From contig JAUTDP010000001.1 in NCBI GenBank assembly GCA_033439795.1, forward strand, positions 806,001 to 870,000: a DNA stretch of 64,000 nt, written 5' to 3'. The notes beneath the pieces are model-generated. The model was given only the letters and a program-made list of their open reading frames with translations, had not been told where the DNA came from and ran no database searches. This stretch comes from Sordaria brevicollis (lineage: Eukaryota; Ascomycota; Sordariomycetes; Sordariales; Sordariaceae). Of this stretch, positions 34,401-47,444 are shown piece by piece (position 1 is the first letter of the stretch; each line of letters opens with the position of its first letter). A program made the translations under genes and the position numbers.

Positions 34401-36639
34401 TATCGCTCATTATCGATTCGGCGCTGGTGCTGACAATGGACTGGGCATCAAACTGGGTGCTAGGGGCTGTCCTCACAGACATGGGCTGGGATACCACGGA
34501 AAAATTGGACACAGACGGAGCACCAGAACGGCGACCGCCAGAGTGAACAGAGGCTGGTCTTCGGTCTGGGAAAAGGGCGTTGGCAATGGTAGCCAGGTCG
34601 GCAGGACTAACGACCAAATAGGGATGAACTTCTGCTGTCTCTCGGAGAGAGGTGATGGATCGAGCAGGCAAGAGGCGGGTCTTGGGTTGGTACTTTGTGG
34701 TTCTAAACCGGTTCTGTATACTCTCAATGTGTCCTCGGATCTTGGGCGGTATAGACACTGGGGTTTTGCTATGGAGCATGTCAATAACAAGTTTCTGTGC
34801 ATTCATGGCAACGGATTTGAGAATCTTCTGTCGCCCATATTCGGTGATGTGGTAGTCCGACATCATCCCATAGGCCTCTGGGTGAATGATGACTCCGAGC
34901 AGCCAAGTGGAAAACAAAAACTTGGCCACAAGCCACTTGCGGGTTGCTTCGAGGTACTTCTTTTCCAAGCATTTTTGGATTTCGTTTCCTAGCTCGATCA
35001 GGCCCTCGGGTATGCCGGTGTTGTCTTCATCGTCGATAACCTCAAACAGCTCGTCCACGGCCTTGGCATAAAACTCCTCTGCGGCAATCTGATCCTTGGA
35101 ACTCCAATCCGAGATATTGAACCGGGTTCCATGTTGGTCTTCGGCTCGGTCGAGCAGAAAGGCTCCTTCTTCCAAAATCTTCATCAGATACCATTCCATA
35201 TTGGACTTCCCGGACCAGCCGCGCATGGAAACCCAAACGTTGCAGATGGACATGACGGTCTGCTCACTGCCAGTGGCCGGGTTGGAAATCAAGCGAGCGC
35301 AAACATTGGCCCAAATAGCTGTTCTGCGCTGATCCTCGGCGCTGTCGGGACCTGCAGAGTTAGCAAAGCAAGTATAAACCAAGGCAGACATGGGATCATG
35401 TCTTTGGAAGGACAGAAGACGTTCGATGGCGCTCCTTTCCTGGGCTGACTGCCGATTGGCGCCCACTGCGCTCGATGAGCTGCTGAAGGTAGAACCAACA
35501 GCACTCGAAGAGCCCGACATAGCCGAAGTACCACGGCCAGCTGGTCGGCTGTGATACGGAAGAACCGACTCGATTGGCTCCATGGTCTGATGGAACTTTG
35601 TCAGCGCCGCAAGTTCGGTGCTCTTCAAGGAGCAAATTCTCGTTGCCAGATAGTCGGGATTCGTCCTGATTTGATTAAGAACATTCAACAAGGTCTCTCG
35701 CGACTCGGCAGACAGCTCGTTGAGGAAGCACGGAACGCTCCCGGGTGCTGGGGTGGCGCCCGCAACGGATCCCGTGGGTGTGTCAACGCTTTCGGTTGAC
35801 GTGAGACCTGGCGCCTGCGCCAGTTCCATATCGGGCTCGAGCATGGCATACCGGCGAGTTTCATCGCAACTCTTGCGAACGTCGATAATTGCATTGTACA
35901 GGGACGCGAACGTCTTTTTGTCGTCTCCACGGAAGCAATCCACCAGGCTGCGATGGGCCATCTCGCCAGACCTCATGAGACGGGCAGAAAGCGCCGTCGA
36001 GATGAGGTTCCTTTGCAGGCGTATCCTTGTGTTTGCGCGCTTGCGCTCCTGGTATTTGGAAAGGCGAACAACATGGGCCAGCTCCTCCAGGGTTGTTCCT
36101 TCACTCTCTGGGCTCCAAAAGGGCTGAGTGTAAAGTGAAACATCGGACAGCAAGGGTCGCGGGAACTTGAGCTTGGCCGGGTTTCCATCGGACAAGGACA
36201 AAGTTGCTATGTTGGTGTTGAGACTGTCGGACGAGTCTTTGGGCGTGGGTGCTGGTGAAGGCTCGACGTCCTGTTCGATCGTGGGCATTGGACGGCTGGG
36301 AAGAGTGGTGGGCATCTGAAGACCAGGACCACGTCTGGACAGGTCGTCGCTTCGGCGGCTCATGTTTGCGTCTTTGGCCGCGCGAGACGGACTCTTGGTT
36401 CGGTGTGTTTGTGAGTGCAGAGTGTCCACATGACTCTCCGAAGGGGACGGAGTTGGCGATTTCGAAGCTGCCGGAGGAGACTGTACTGGTGGGGATGGAG
36501 CTATTCGTGAGAGGGACATGGGTTAGCGCAACGGGACTAGAGAGTTCAACCTGTTGGAATGATCCTCTGGTTTCCCCGACATACGCAGCGACGATTGAAC
36601 GTTGATGGGCGAGGAAAGAGAGCGCTGCATGGATATCAT
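30964..36639 (-). CDS. Large conserved-looking fungal protein of unknown function (1863 aa)
   Basis: I do not recognise this protein. A 5537-bp exon (36500-30964) is open throughout, and a short upstream exon (36639-36585) joins it through an 84-bp intron with donor GTATGT, branch GCTAACC and acceptor ATAG, giving 1863 residues starting MISMQRSLSS. Starting instead at the ATG at 36519 would use an ATG lying inside that intron. The first ~150 residues are Ser/Pro-rich. The middle holds charged, helix-rich globular segments (AHVVRLSKYQERKRANTRI, DFPFMKSYQRLLRMFCVHPN, LHELQHLISASL). Near the end, ADAARMWTITAKEGDPTAQR with ELAIFYL resembles a Sel1/TPR-like repeat (about 1730-1785), and the last residues include a second such helix pair. 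Runs of Gly-Ala, poly-Gly and His-Gly are encoded by simple repeats. Domain order suggests a scaffold or signalling protein, but that is only a guess. Confidence 0.82.
31144..31195. repeat. In-frame simple repeats (CATGTC and CCG runs) in the 1863-aa gene
   Basis: CCATGT units and a run of GCC/CCG triplets encode a His-Gly run and poly-Gly on the minus strand. A GCTCCT run at about 31455-31495 encodes Gly-Ala dipeptides. Units are multiples of three, so expansion does not break the frame. Confidence 0.8.
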
Positions 36640-39042
36640 AATGGGACCATGCAACAACCAAAGGGTCCAAAGTGGTTGACCACACACACGCTATCGACGG
36701 CAGCGGAGGTTGGTGTTGGGCGTTCCAATAACCGCGACGGGGATGCTCGGCTCGGCTCGTCAAGGCGCTAAGATATTGGATGAAATATCAAGGTTCGGAT
36801 GGAAGTTGGAGTGCTGGACCACTTTCCGTTAAGGCTTCGGGTTCGGGGTATCAAAGATGGGCGAAGCAGTTCATGGTGATGAAGACCAGGAAGAAAGAGA
36901 AATGCAAGTACATTTGTCTGAGGAACGGGATAGTTGGAGGTCCGCGCCCGTGGAGGGGAGGGGAGGGCAAGGTAAGGTTGAGATCCGTCAGCTGTAAGAG
37001 GGCCAGTCCAGTCGACAAATACGCGATGGATGGTATGTTTGGCTGATGGACAAGGGCAGCGATCCCGGAGTTTGTTGCCCTGATGGTTATGGTCTTTTTT
37101 TGGCCGATTCCTGGGGCCTGGTCGGGAGTTGAAGACCTCGGACACTCTGGATGTCTTTCTTCGCCTTGCCTGGTTCTGGGCTAGGAACAGGAACGGGGGA
37201 GAGCTGTTGATGAAGATGGATGGTCTCGCCTCAAAATCCAAGTACCCAAGTGTGAACCTGAACCAAGCTGCAAGAGGAAAAAGATGCTGATCGGTCGCTA
37301 GGAAAAGCTCTGACACCACACCATGCCCTGACGGCCCTGACGGCCCTGGTCGATATAGCTCTCTGGGGCTTAGCTGGATGGATCCTCAGGGGGGATTCTG
37401 CGATGATTGCGATCCGAAGAAGACCCAACCTAACTGAAGCAGGCGATGGGCGAGGAACGGGACTGGAGCCGGGCACGAGGACGGGCTGAACCACGGCGGG
37501 GACGAAGCGGGATGGTCGACAGCGACACGCAGCGCGACACTCTTCTGTGAGTGAGTGACGGGACTGACAGGGCGATGTCGACAGGGTTGGAGTCTTGGAG
37601 ACGAGAAAAGACAGGGCAATAGACAGCGGTTGTAACAGGGCGAAGAAAGTCTTGTGGACCCTCCCGGCGGTTAAGTACCTCGACAGGGTTTGGTCCGAAA
37701 GTATTCTGGCTTGTGGTTGGGCAGAATGTACCATACACAGCAGCGGGAAGTGGAAGTATCAATGTAAATAAGTGAGGTTGTCTCCCTCTCTCTGCTCACT
37801 CAGTAAGTTACCATCATGAGTCTGAAATGAGAGGCGGATATGTATCGGGTATTTACCGTATTTCACCTTTCTCACTGTATCATCCTCTCATGTCCGACAA
37901 TCCCACCAAACTGGGAAACTAAGAGAGTGAGAGCCGAGAGGGCGCGACATGAGAACAAGCGGAACCACCTCAAGAGAGGTGTGTGTCTCGTTGCACCCTG
38001 ACCGGCCGGCCTTTGGGCCTCTGCCTTTCTTCCTGCCGTGACAGCTTGTCGAAAGGTCATCAAGATGGAAAGTGACTTGAGCAATGTACCGGACGTGGGG
38101 TAAGAGTTGGAGTCATTGCCCTGTGAGGTTGGAGATTGGTGGATTCCACTTCCTTTCTCCTCACTGTCACTCAGCGCACTTGCAGCGAGTGGTCCACTGT
38201 GACTGGCATCATGTTTCTCTGCCACGCTACAATCCCTGTCCCTTTTTTTTGTTCCATCTCGTTGCATTTTCCCCTCCATCTGCCATCATCCAGCTTCTTG
38301 ACAATCGTGGTTCAATGTCAGATTCGTGGATTGATATCATCTGTAGCTGAACAAACGGGCCTCATTCGACACCTTCCCCCTTTCATCTTTTCATTTCCAG
38401 GCCTGCATCTCCTTCATTTCAAATCTTGCTCTTGCATGTGTCAAAAAGGAAAGAGAGAGCTTGGTTCTTTCTGGTTGCGGCTCCCTCCGTTCCCCTCCTT
38501 CTTCCTTCTCCTCCTCCATTGCCCCGCTTCCACTCACCCACTTCCTTCCTCTATTTTTCGCGCCACGGCCCGACATGTGCCTGACGTGATTTGCAATACC
38601 TTGGGAGGAGGGAAAGTGCTCGTTTCATTCGCGCTTGCGGTGACGCTTGCGCTTGTCTCTTCATGTCTTCAAGTCTGCCTGGTTCGGATGCCTTCCATCA
38701 GATGTGGATGCCGTGGACACTTCTTCCATTCTGCATGTCACCTCAGTCCTGGCAGTCTTCTCGTCTTCCGCTTGGATGGATGGATGGACGGACACTGCCG
38801 CCAGTGACAGTCATCCCCGAGAAAAGCTATCAGAGCTGAATGGATGAATGGATGAATGGACCGAAGATGAAGGTCCCATGACAAGCACTGGACGCGCGAC
38901 TTTGAGATACCGACATCCCTCCAGCTTCCAATCGCCGTCTTCCGCCGAGATATCGTACTCTTGTATTTCAGCTTTGATCATCCCCTCCTGCCTCGACAAG
39001 CGCTGGAAAAGAATTCAACTTTCTCCCTCCATGACGCATATT

Positions 39043-39073
39043 CACGGATCACGGATCACGGATCACGGATCAC
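39043..39073. repeat. CACGGAT tandem repeat (4 copies)
   Basis: Four perfect copies of the 7-mer CACGGAT followed by a partial fifth. No coding context. Confidence 0.9.
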
Positions 39074-42000
39074 CGGTCAGAGAGATACCGACCTTATGCG
39101 GAGGAATCCTGCCATAGACATCGGTTCTTTCCTGTTGTGAGCCTGTGCCTGACGACTGCGGACTGTAAGTGCAAGTGCCCAATCTCATCGGCGTCGGCTT
39201 TTCATGGCAATGGGAAGGAAGGAAGGCATAGATGGCTTGAGTTAATCCGAGTCCACCGCTTCTCTTGTCCTCTCTTCTTTCTTGTCGTCTTGCCTTCCAA
39301 CTCGTCAGCATCTGGATGTTCATGCTTGTCCACCGCCCCTTCAACCCAACTTCTTTTCCCTTACCAGTCTCCGAGAAAGCAAGATCTCATCTCATACTGT
39401 CCGAGCCAAGAGCGAGCGAGTGACAGTCCAAGAAATCCTCACAATGATATCCGGATGGTTACGAGGTTACGGAACACCGGCCACACTGCCAACTCACTAC
39501 TCGTTCAATTTATCTATATGCGCGGTTCCAGTCTCATCTCATGCTCGGCGTTGATCCTGTCAATATCAGACGCTCAAGGATATGAGATATCCAGATCTCT
39601 CTAATCTCCAATATCCAGATGTGGCGGCTGTGAGCTGCCTCTTTCCCCTGGAATCACAGCCTCTGCCTACCCACCACTTACACGCACATCTGCTGCCTAC
39701 CCTATACAAGGCCTGCCTTATACCTCCTCTATCCGTCTCACTGTTATCATTTATCGTGTTTGCCTTTTTCGATCTTCCCATTGTTTCGCTTCCTCTTCAG
39801 ACCACCCTTTCGGATCTCGCTTGCTCCCATGGACAAGGCATGAGATGGTTTTCGGCCATCCTATAGGCCACATGCTGAGCATGTACACAGCCTGCTGAGC
39901 TGGCCTTGCATTTTCGCCCCCCCGCCCTCTTGCATCTCCCACACCTTCCCATTGCTTGGGTTCGACTCTTGGCAACCCGGCCGCCAAACCGTCCAATGCC
40001 AGTCGTCCACGATCCAAGACCACCCCAGGAGCCTGCTTTTGGTTAGAGACAAATACTTGGGCCGAGTACTCTCCCATACATATTTCGCACAAGAGATACT
40101 TCGGCTACCTCAACACCAAGCAACCACCATCTTCAACATCGTCTGCTTGCCAACTCACACCCACACACAGAAAAGAAGTTCACCACCACCACGGTCACCA
40201 CCCTTCAGACTGCCTCACAGTCCAATCAGATGCCCTCATCATGTCCGCTTGATCTTCCTACGGCTTGTCTCTGCCGCCGGTATATCAAAATCCTCCGATG
40301 GTTATCTGTCCTCTTTTTTCTTTCTTTTCTGGAATCACGCTTTCCGTCCCTCCAAGCCAAGGTCAGGGACCATCGGCCAATGCCGCCAATGGTAGCATTG
40401 TTGGGCGCCATCTGAGAAGATGAAGGAAAATCACGATTGCAAGCATTGCAGTAGGCAACACGAGGCAAGGCAAGGCCGCATATCGGCGCACCATAGCGGC
40501 GGTGACCCGGCCGGCAGATGGACGACGTCGACGACGACAACGACAACGACAAGTCAACAAAAGGGTCCAGCAACACGGCCGGCGCTTGCGGTTCCCACTC
40601 CCCCCAAGGTCGATCCATCTGGGTCGGACAAGCTCCCGTCTGTGTGTCAGGGCCTCTTTTCCACATCCCAGAGACATATCAGAGGGTCCTGCTGTGCGAG
40701 GGCACTTGCTCCGCCGCGCCTTTTTTGGGTGGTGAGGTTGTGCAACCCCTGTGCTGTCTTTTTGTGACGGCCCAGATCCCGCACTCATCCACACCTTGAA
40801 AGTTCATCATGTTGAGGCGGCTTTGAAAGCTCCGTTGCGGAGGTCCTGGAAAGTGTCTCCAATTCCCAGCCGCGCCGCGCCGCGCCGATGCCATGCCCGG
40901 CCGAGTCTGGTTCCGGGCCACGCACCACATACCTTAGTCAGGCACCTTTACCGCCATTTTCGTGACGACGTTCCATCCCGAGCCCATAAGCATGTGGCGC
41001 ATATGGGTTTAGTCCATGCTTTAGTCCGGCACTTCTGCACGTCAGACTCCTCTCCTCGTTCCACTTTGTGGGCAGCATGAAAATCTTGCCGGGCCCCAGC
41101 TTTCGACGGCGCAAGGAAAACGGTTTCATTGATTGGGGATAACTGCGTTTTATAGGCATCCCAGCCGCTTCTCAAGCCTTTTGATACCACTTCATCCCCC
41201 TTTCCCAGTCCGGGGGTCACTCATACGTGGCTCACTCACCACCGTTCATTTCCCCCAGACCGCTGCATCAAGGTTACAAACAGGGCTATAACCCGCATGC
41301 GCAGATATCTCTTGCGTCTGCTTTGACTTGTCGAGCGGGATGAGGCTGCTTTAGGGTGGTGAAGCGCTTATTAGTCGGCATCTCAGGCTGCGTACCAAAA
41401 GCCGAGAAACTAGGAGGCAGGTACCATGACGGTGTTGTTCCTGAACGTGGGCAACTGCCTAGCAGCCCGAAATAACCTCGACGCCCGTCGTTTCATGCTG
41501 GCGAAGGTAAAGGGGGAAGTGTTCGACGGCCTCCAGAAACAAAGCAATCAAGGCACTTGGCGGGCTTCAATTTGAACTACCAGAGATGTTTGCTCCTGCT
41601 GGATCATGACAGGTACCCGCATATTTCCTGATAAGTCATTTATTAACGGCAACAGGTTTAAGGCTTGGGTGTTACAAACACAAACCCACATAACGACCTA
41701 CATTAAGTACGTGAAGCATGTCTCAGACGGAAGGACGACAACGAATATGTCTCAGGCGCCGAATATGTGCCAGCGAAGAACGAACGATCTACGTTTGCGG
41801 TGTTCACACATTGTGCTCCCGGGTTACCTACCTCGTCCTCAACTCGTTTACCGACACCTTTCCCAGTTTTGCGCTTCTTAAGAGCTCGTGGTAAAAGACT
41901 AGTCACTTTCGTCCTCCATTCCAATTTGGGACCGCTCGAGATGGGTCGTTCAAGCAAGCGCACAGCACACGCCCGCGTGCTTGTATCACGTCGTCACGGA

Positions 42001-43789
42001 TATGTCCGGATGACTTTCCTGCCTCACGAGTCAGTGGGAGAAATTGTAAGGGAAAAGGAGTGATGTCGTGCCTCGGTGACATGTCCCACCAGCCACAAAG
42101 AAAAAAAAAAAAAACTGGCACGCAGTACGCACCCACAGTCGTGGTCATGGAGCTTCTTTCACCGTCCACTGCACACCTTCCCTTGCCAGCTAAGCATAGC
42201 TAAACGCAGCTAAGTAGCTACATAGTACTGGCTGTTTCGCTACTTGCCTTATCTAAGCCATTGGCCAAGGAAGTAGACGCACGCAAGCAAGCCATAGGGA
42301 AACAGGGAAACACGGGGCGAATTCTTCCACCTTTCTTCTTCTCCCGAGTGCCCTCCCGAGACATTTCCGGACGGGATCTAACCCATCCCGTTGATCGTGT
42401 TAGCTGATATCTACAGTATCTATCTTACTCAACCTGATTCTCGACACTTCTTCTATTGCCTCTTCGACTCTCGCTATCTAAGTCCTCGTCATTAGCAAAG
42501 GTTCTACGTAGACCAAACCAGTACATCATCATCTGTGCCAGCTGACGAGAAGACGAGAACTTGGTACACTTGGTACACTCATGTGTGGACAACGCAACTT
42601 ACACCACCTGAGGCCACCTGAGGCCAGTATGGAGGGATAAGAATAGCATGTGGTGATCCGGTGAAGGCAGTGAGAGGCTGGCCGCTAGGTAGGCGATTGA
42701 ATTGCTAGCTATGGCTATGGTTATCTAAGTAGGTAGAGCGAGCTAGGAAACCGCATGGATGAGTATTCACGGTTGGGGGAGTAGTACTCCATCCATATTT
42801 TATGCCCGCCTTTGATGCGGTGTATTTGTGTAAGGTGTGTAGCTGTGTAGCTGTGTAGCTACCTTGCGTATATTAGACCTTGGTATGTGCTACGTACACA
42901 TCATCGGGGTCACGACATCACTTATTTCCAGTTGGGAGAGCTCGGGTGGGTTTTGGACCCGGCTGGGAGGTTCAACACTGCTTCACCCAGTCTGAGGGGG
43001 TTGGATGGGCTCGACAAGGTTGGAAGGCGGGAGAGATTGAAGGAAGCTTGGGGAAGTTTGGGCGGGGTGTGTAGGCTGGCTGGGGGAGACAAGAGTGTCT
43101 TTTAAAGATGATGATCCCAAAGTGAGCTTCATGTTACCGAGGTTCATGGGTCTGGTTGGCTCTAAAAAGGTCTCGATGTCTCTCTCACGCTTCACGAGTC
43201 TTACGGGATACAATGTCCGAACTCCGAGGTTGCTGGTTGGTGTTTGGTGAGCTTGGTGGTTGGTTCACTGGAGTCTACATGAGTTTATGTCACTTCATCG
43301 GGATTGGGGAAGGGGGAAAAGGGCGGAAAGTAAAAGAACAAGAAGGCAATAAAGGCTAGGAAGAACGATTCGATCGTATAAAAAAACCAAAATATCATTT
43401 TCCGACACAAGGACAAACATTCAAGAACCCAAAAGAGATTCCCGCCTATAAAAGCAAATCTTCTCATTCTTTCAAGAGGACATTACACACACTTAACTGT
43501 AGACCAAGACGAAAAACAGGCTGTGATGACCAACGTCAAAGGTAGGTATAAACCCTAATATCCTGGAAGCCGTAAATGTTCGTCAAATAGGAGAAGGAAA
43601 TATGGTAGATGTATCGTAGACGTCCACATTTACGAGGAAGATGAGACGAGACGTTACAGATAGATGTGAACGGAGCAAAGTAGAAGCTATCAATCAATCA
43701 GTTGGAAGGGCAACGAGCGGTGGGCTAATAAAGTAACGTCGTCAATTCAAGACAGAGCAGTGAAAAAAAACATGTGAGAGTATGACATG

Positions 43790-44770
43790 GCCTCTGAGCG
43801 ATTTGGAGAATATTCACGCTTTGGATGAGAGGGGGGGAGAAGTGGGAAGGGAAAAAAGACACCACAATTTGTGGAAGAAGAAAATAAAAAGATAAGGAGA
43901 GAAGTTAATAACGAGGGAAGAGAGCGAGGTCTTAATGGAGGAAGGGAAAAGAATGCATAGTGTCATGTTTGAACGGGATGCGAAATGTAGGTAAGAGAAT
44001 GAAGAAGTAGAAGGGAGAGAGCGAGAGAAAGAAGGAAAGAAAAAAGAAACAGAAAGAAATGTAAAAGTGAGAGCGATGACAGCCTAACTTTCGACTTTCA
44101 AAAAAAAGGCGGAGGGGTGGACGGTGGTATGGTTAAGCACACATAATTAGAAAGGAACCCCTCTATGTCAGATATTGACCCTGAAGTAGAGGTATCTACC
44201 GTACAATACAAGGACCACAGCCACAGGGGGTAGAACGTCAGGAAAACAATGATAACGAAGGGAAAGAGACTACAAAATGACAGTGGTGAAAGAAAACCAC
44301 CGTGCCTAGTGGTCTAGGAAGACTAAAACTAAAGAGCCTGTCTAAGGAAAAATGTGGTTAGAATTTACCATCGCGTGGGAGATAGACACTGGAGGTGGTC
44401 AGTGGAACCATGTGACTTGACCATCGGAAGACGGAGAAAAGAAATGAAAGCGAAAGCGAAAGGAAGGAAAGGAAACAAACTTTTGAAGTGCAGTAAAAAA
44501 AGAGGAAAGAAAGTATACCTAAGAAAGTTGGGAGGGTTGACGAAATTGAGAGAAGAAAGGTTGTAAAAAAAGGATAGCCGGACAGAAGAGAGGAAAAGAG
44601 AGACACAAAACTGATGAAAGATAAAAGGCTCGAGTGGAAACAAGGACGATAACTGACAGATGAAGTTAAACTAAAATAGATTACAATGATACTCCGGGAG
44701 TCAGGTAAGAAAGATGACCTTTCAAGAAATGGAAAAAACAAAAGGTAAGGAATTTGGAAGCAGCATCTTG
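43790..44770. other. Purine-rich (GA) zone
   Basis: The plus strand is dominated by A and G over much of this kilobase, with long runs such as GAAAGAAGGAAAGAAAAAAG. Frames here are translations of simple sequence and are not credible proteins. It could be the 3' untranslated end of an unseen transcript, a nuclease-sensitive H-DNA tract, or a relic. Nothing in it identifies a function. Confidence 0.5.
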
Positions 44771-45349
44771 CAAAGCAATGATATCAAACCGTCCTCTGAC
44801 GAACCTTGTACACTACATATCCACCCGCCATTCTACCAGCGGGCAGCGGCTAAAAGAATATCAACATATACCAACTAACCACTACAACCTTCAACTACCT
44901 CCCCATGGTATCTAAACAGATCACCGTCTTTCCCAAAACAAGTAAACTTACCCAACCCCTCCCTTTCCACAAACCCCCCACAAGCAACAAACGCCAATCC
45001 CATTTCCCATTTCTTATTCCCCATCCCGATGACGGTTCATTGTCGTCTATGGTACCGCTCACCACTCCCGGTCAGATACATTTCCTCACTCTCGTATCCC
45101 CCAACTCCCCTGAGACGAAACCTTGTCTTGACTCCTGAGGGTGATGATGATTTTAAACCAAAGTCCCGAAGTCTTGTTTGGACGGTATGGTACCGAACCG
45201 CGGCTTGCTATGAACTAGGTCTTTTATGTTCTTTCCCGCGGCTTGGTGGTCCGTTGGTCTTCAGGATCTATGGTAGGTAGGTAGGTAGGTACTTATTTTT
45301 GAAAAAGACATCTGTTTTGTCATTGGGACAACAAGAAAGCGGCTGCTTG

Positions 45350-45554
45350 GTCAGTCTCGGAGTCGGAGTCGGAGTCGGAGCCGGAGCCAGAGCCAGAGGC
45401 AGGCTCGTTGGCAGAGTAGCAGAGTAGCAGAGCCAGAACCGAAGCCGGAGCGAGAACCAGAGCGGGAACTAGAGTTAGAGGCAGGTTCGCTGACAGAGTG
45501 GTAGAGCTAAAGCCAGAGCCAGAACCAGAGCCAGAGCCGGAACCAAAGGCAGAA

Positions 45555-45592
<38 letters not shown>

Positions 45593-45596
45593 GGAA

Positions 45597-45627
<31 letters not shown>

Positions 45628-45985
45628 CAGAACCAAACCCAAAGCTAGAGCTAGAGTTAGAGCTAGAGCTAGAGTTAGAGCCAGAGCCAGAGCCAAAGCC
45701 AAAGCCAGAGCCAAAGCCAAAGCCAGAGCTAAAGCCAAAGCCAGAGCCAGAGTCAGACCCAGAGTCAGAGCCAGAGCCAGAACCAGAGCCAGAGGTAGGC
45801 TCGCTGGCAGAGTGGCAGAGTGGCAGAGTGGCAGAGTGGCAGAGTGGCAGAGTGGCAGAGTGGCAGAGTAGCAGCGTAACAGAGTGGCAGAGTAGCGGAG
45901 TAGTAGAATAACAAAGTAGTAGAATAGCAGAATAGCAGAATAGCAGAGTGGCAGAGTGGCAGAGTGGCAGAGTGACAGTTATGAC
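45350..45985. repeat. Compound minisatellite: GAGCCA hexamers then GGCAGAGT octamers
   Basis: From about 45355 to 45795 the sequence is built from variants of the hexamer AGAGCC (AGAACC, AAAGCC, AGAGTT). From about 45800 to 45980 it changes to the octamer GGCAGAGT and variants. A shorter hexamer/octamer mix at about 45410-45500 repeats the same transition. All frames on both strands stay open because the units lack stops, giving fake proteins such as (EP)n, (GS)n and (AL)n. I do not call a gene. Confidence 0.9.
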
Positions 45986-47444
45986 AGTTATGGTTCTGGT
46001 GTTCATCCCAAACCCCCCTTTGGTCCCTCCCTCACTCCCTCACTCCCACAGTCCAGGAATCCAGGCCCCGTTTCCACGGGATTTTTCTCACCGACGTACT
46101 GTTACATGCTTGTTACCAGCCAGCTTTATACGTCCATCGTGGAAATGAGTGCCCTGTCCACTTATATTTATTGATCAACCCGGGAAGAAGTTGATGGACA
46201 TGACATTTATCGTCACGAGTCTCCCAAGTCCCCCAAGGTAACTTCACAGCTCATGACATCCATCACACTCACTGGCATTAATAAGGTTTGAAAGAAAGGA
46301 TCAATCAGTGATATGTGCAAATCCTCATTACCAGAAACTTCATACGCTACCTATGTGAAGACAGCAAAACACGCCGCCCAATGCGCTCGATAATAATATG
46401 TACAGAGTATACATAATACAAAAACATGCAAAAGTGGTATTCAACAACACCACATCCCTCCGGTATACCCCCATCCATCCTCTTTTCATTTCACCGATTT
46501 TTGTTTCCCTTCCATATTCCTCACGCATGCCTTTTGTATTCATCCCTCCTCATCCATCCCACAGGGACCACCGGTCCTTCCATGCATCACTTGTCACCAC
46601 CGGTCCACCGCATCAACCACTACGCATGTATCTAGTTCCCTTCACTCCCATGAATTTCTCGGCCCTGACAGCAAACTGTGTGCTTTCTCTTGCTTACCGA
46701 TACTACCAATCTCCCATCGACCCCTCATCGCACCTCCTCTCAACTCGTTTCCATGCAGTTGCGTCTGTATACCCAACCAACCCATGAACTCCTTACCATC
46801 TCCATCCCGCAGCATAACTTTCAAAGATGCAAGTAACAACCCAACAACCCAACAATATACATGATACGTAGGTCCAAAATATACCCCTCATTTCCACCAA
46901 ACATCGACCCAATCCACGATTATCAAGCCGGCATCGCATCAAGCGGCTAAAGACGTTGGGCAAAAGCCCGCATGTCAAAAAGATATGACAAGATGAGGGG
47001 ATAAAGATGGAGGGAAGCTGCGGAAGAGTGTGTCAAGATGTGACCAAGATGGTGTGACGTTGTGGCTTCTGGATTGGTGGGACAACGGTTTGACGGGTGT
47101 GATGGGTGTGATGGGTGTGATGAGATTGACCCAGGCCGCAGGTGTGGCCGCATGAGGGGATTGAGGCCTGAGCTCCTCATTGCTTTCCCTGCTCTATCTG
47201 CTACGCCTTCCGCTCCGCCTCTTTCCGCCACTGCTTTCATTAACCCCGCGTCAGGCAGGAGAAGCTGGGTAGCGGGACATGGGACGTTGGGCTTGCTGTC
47301 AACATGTCGAGCCGGCATACAGCGGGCCAACGATCAGAGATACCGACAGATCCCCGCACGGCCAGACCAGGCAATGCCCTTTACCTAACCCGAAGTATTA
47401 CACACTGAACATATGCATGTACTAACAGGCTATTCACGGCCCAT

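Larger units (their letters stand above)
36640..47444. other. 10.8-kb gene-poor region
   Basis: Between the 1863-aa gene and hapX I find no credible gene. Frames up to about 220 codons exist, but many begin at non-ATG codons, have biased Ser/Leu/Arg/Pro composition, overlap on both strands and match no family. The proximal part (36.6-38 kb) is probably promoter and leader of the 1863-aa gene, and the distal part is 3' flank of hapX. It contains a CACGGAT tandem repeat (39043-39073), a purine-rich zone (43.8-44.8 kb), the minisatellite (45.35-45.98 kb), a GGTA run (about 45273-45292) and a GTGATGGGT repeat (about 47095-47122). Confidence 0.55.

Noticed and set aside
38136..38807. A 223-codon frame on the plus strand in the gene-poor region
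   Set aside because: Begins at a non-ATG codon, is Ser/Leu/Phe/Cys-rich and matches nothing; it looks like translation of pyrimidine-rich non-coding DNA.
45320..46006. Open frames of 137-228 codons across the minisatellite
   Set aside because: Both strands are open because the repeat units lack stops; the products are pure dipeptide or octamer-derived repeats.
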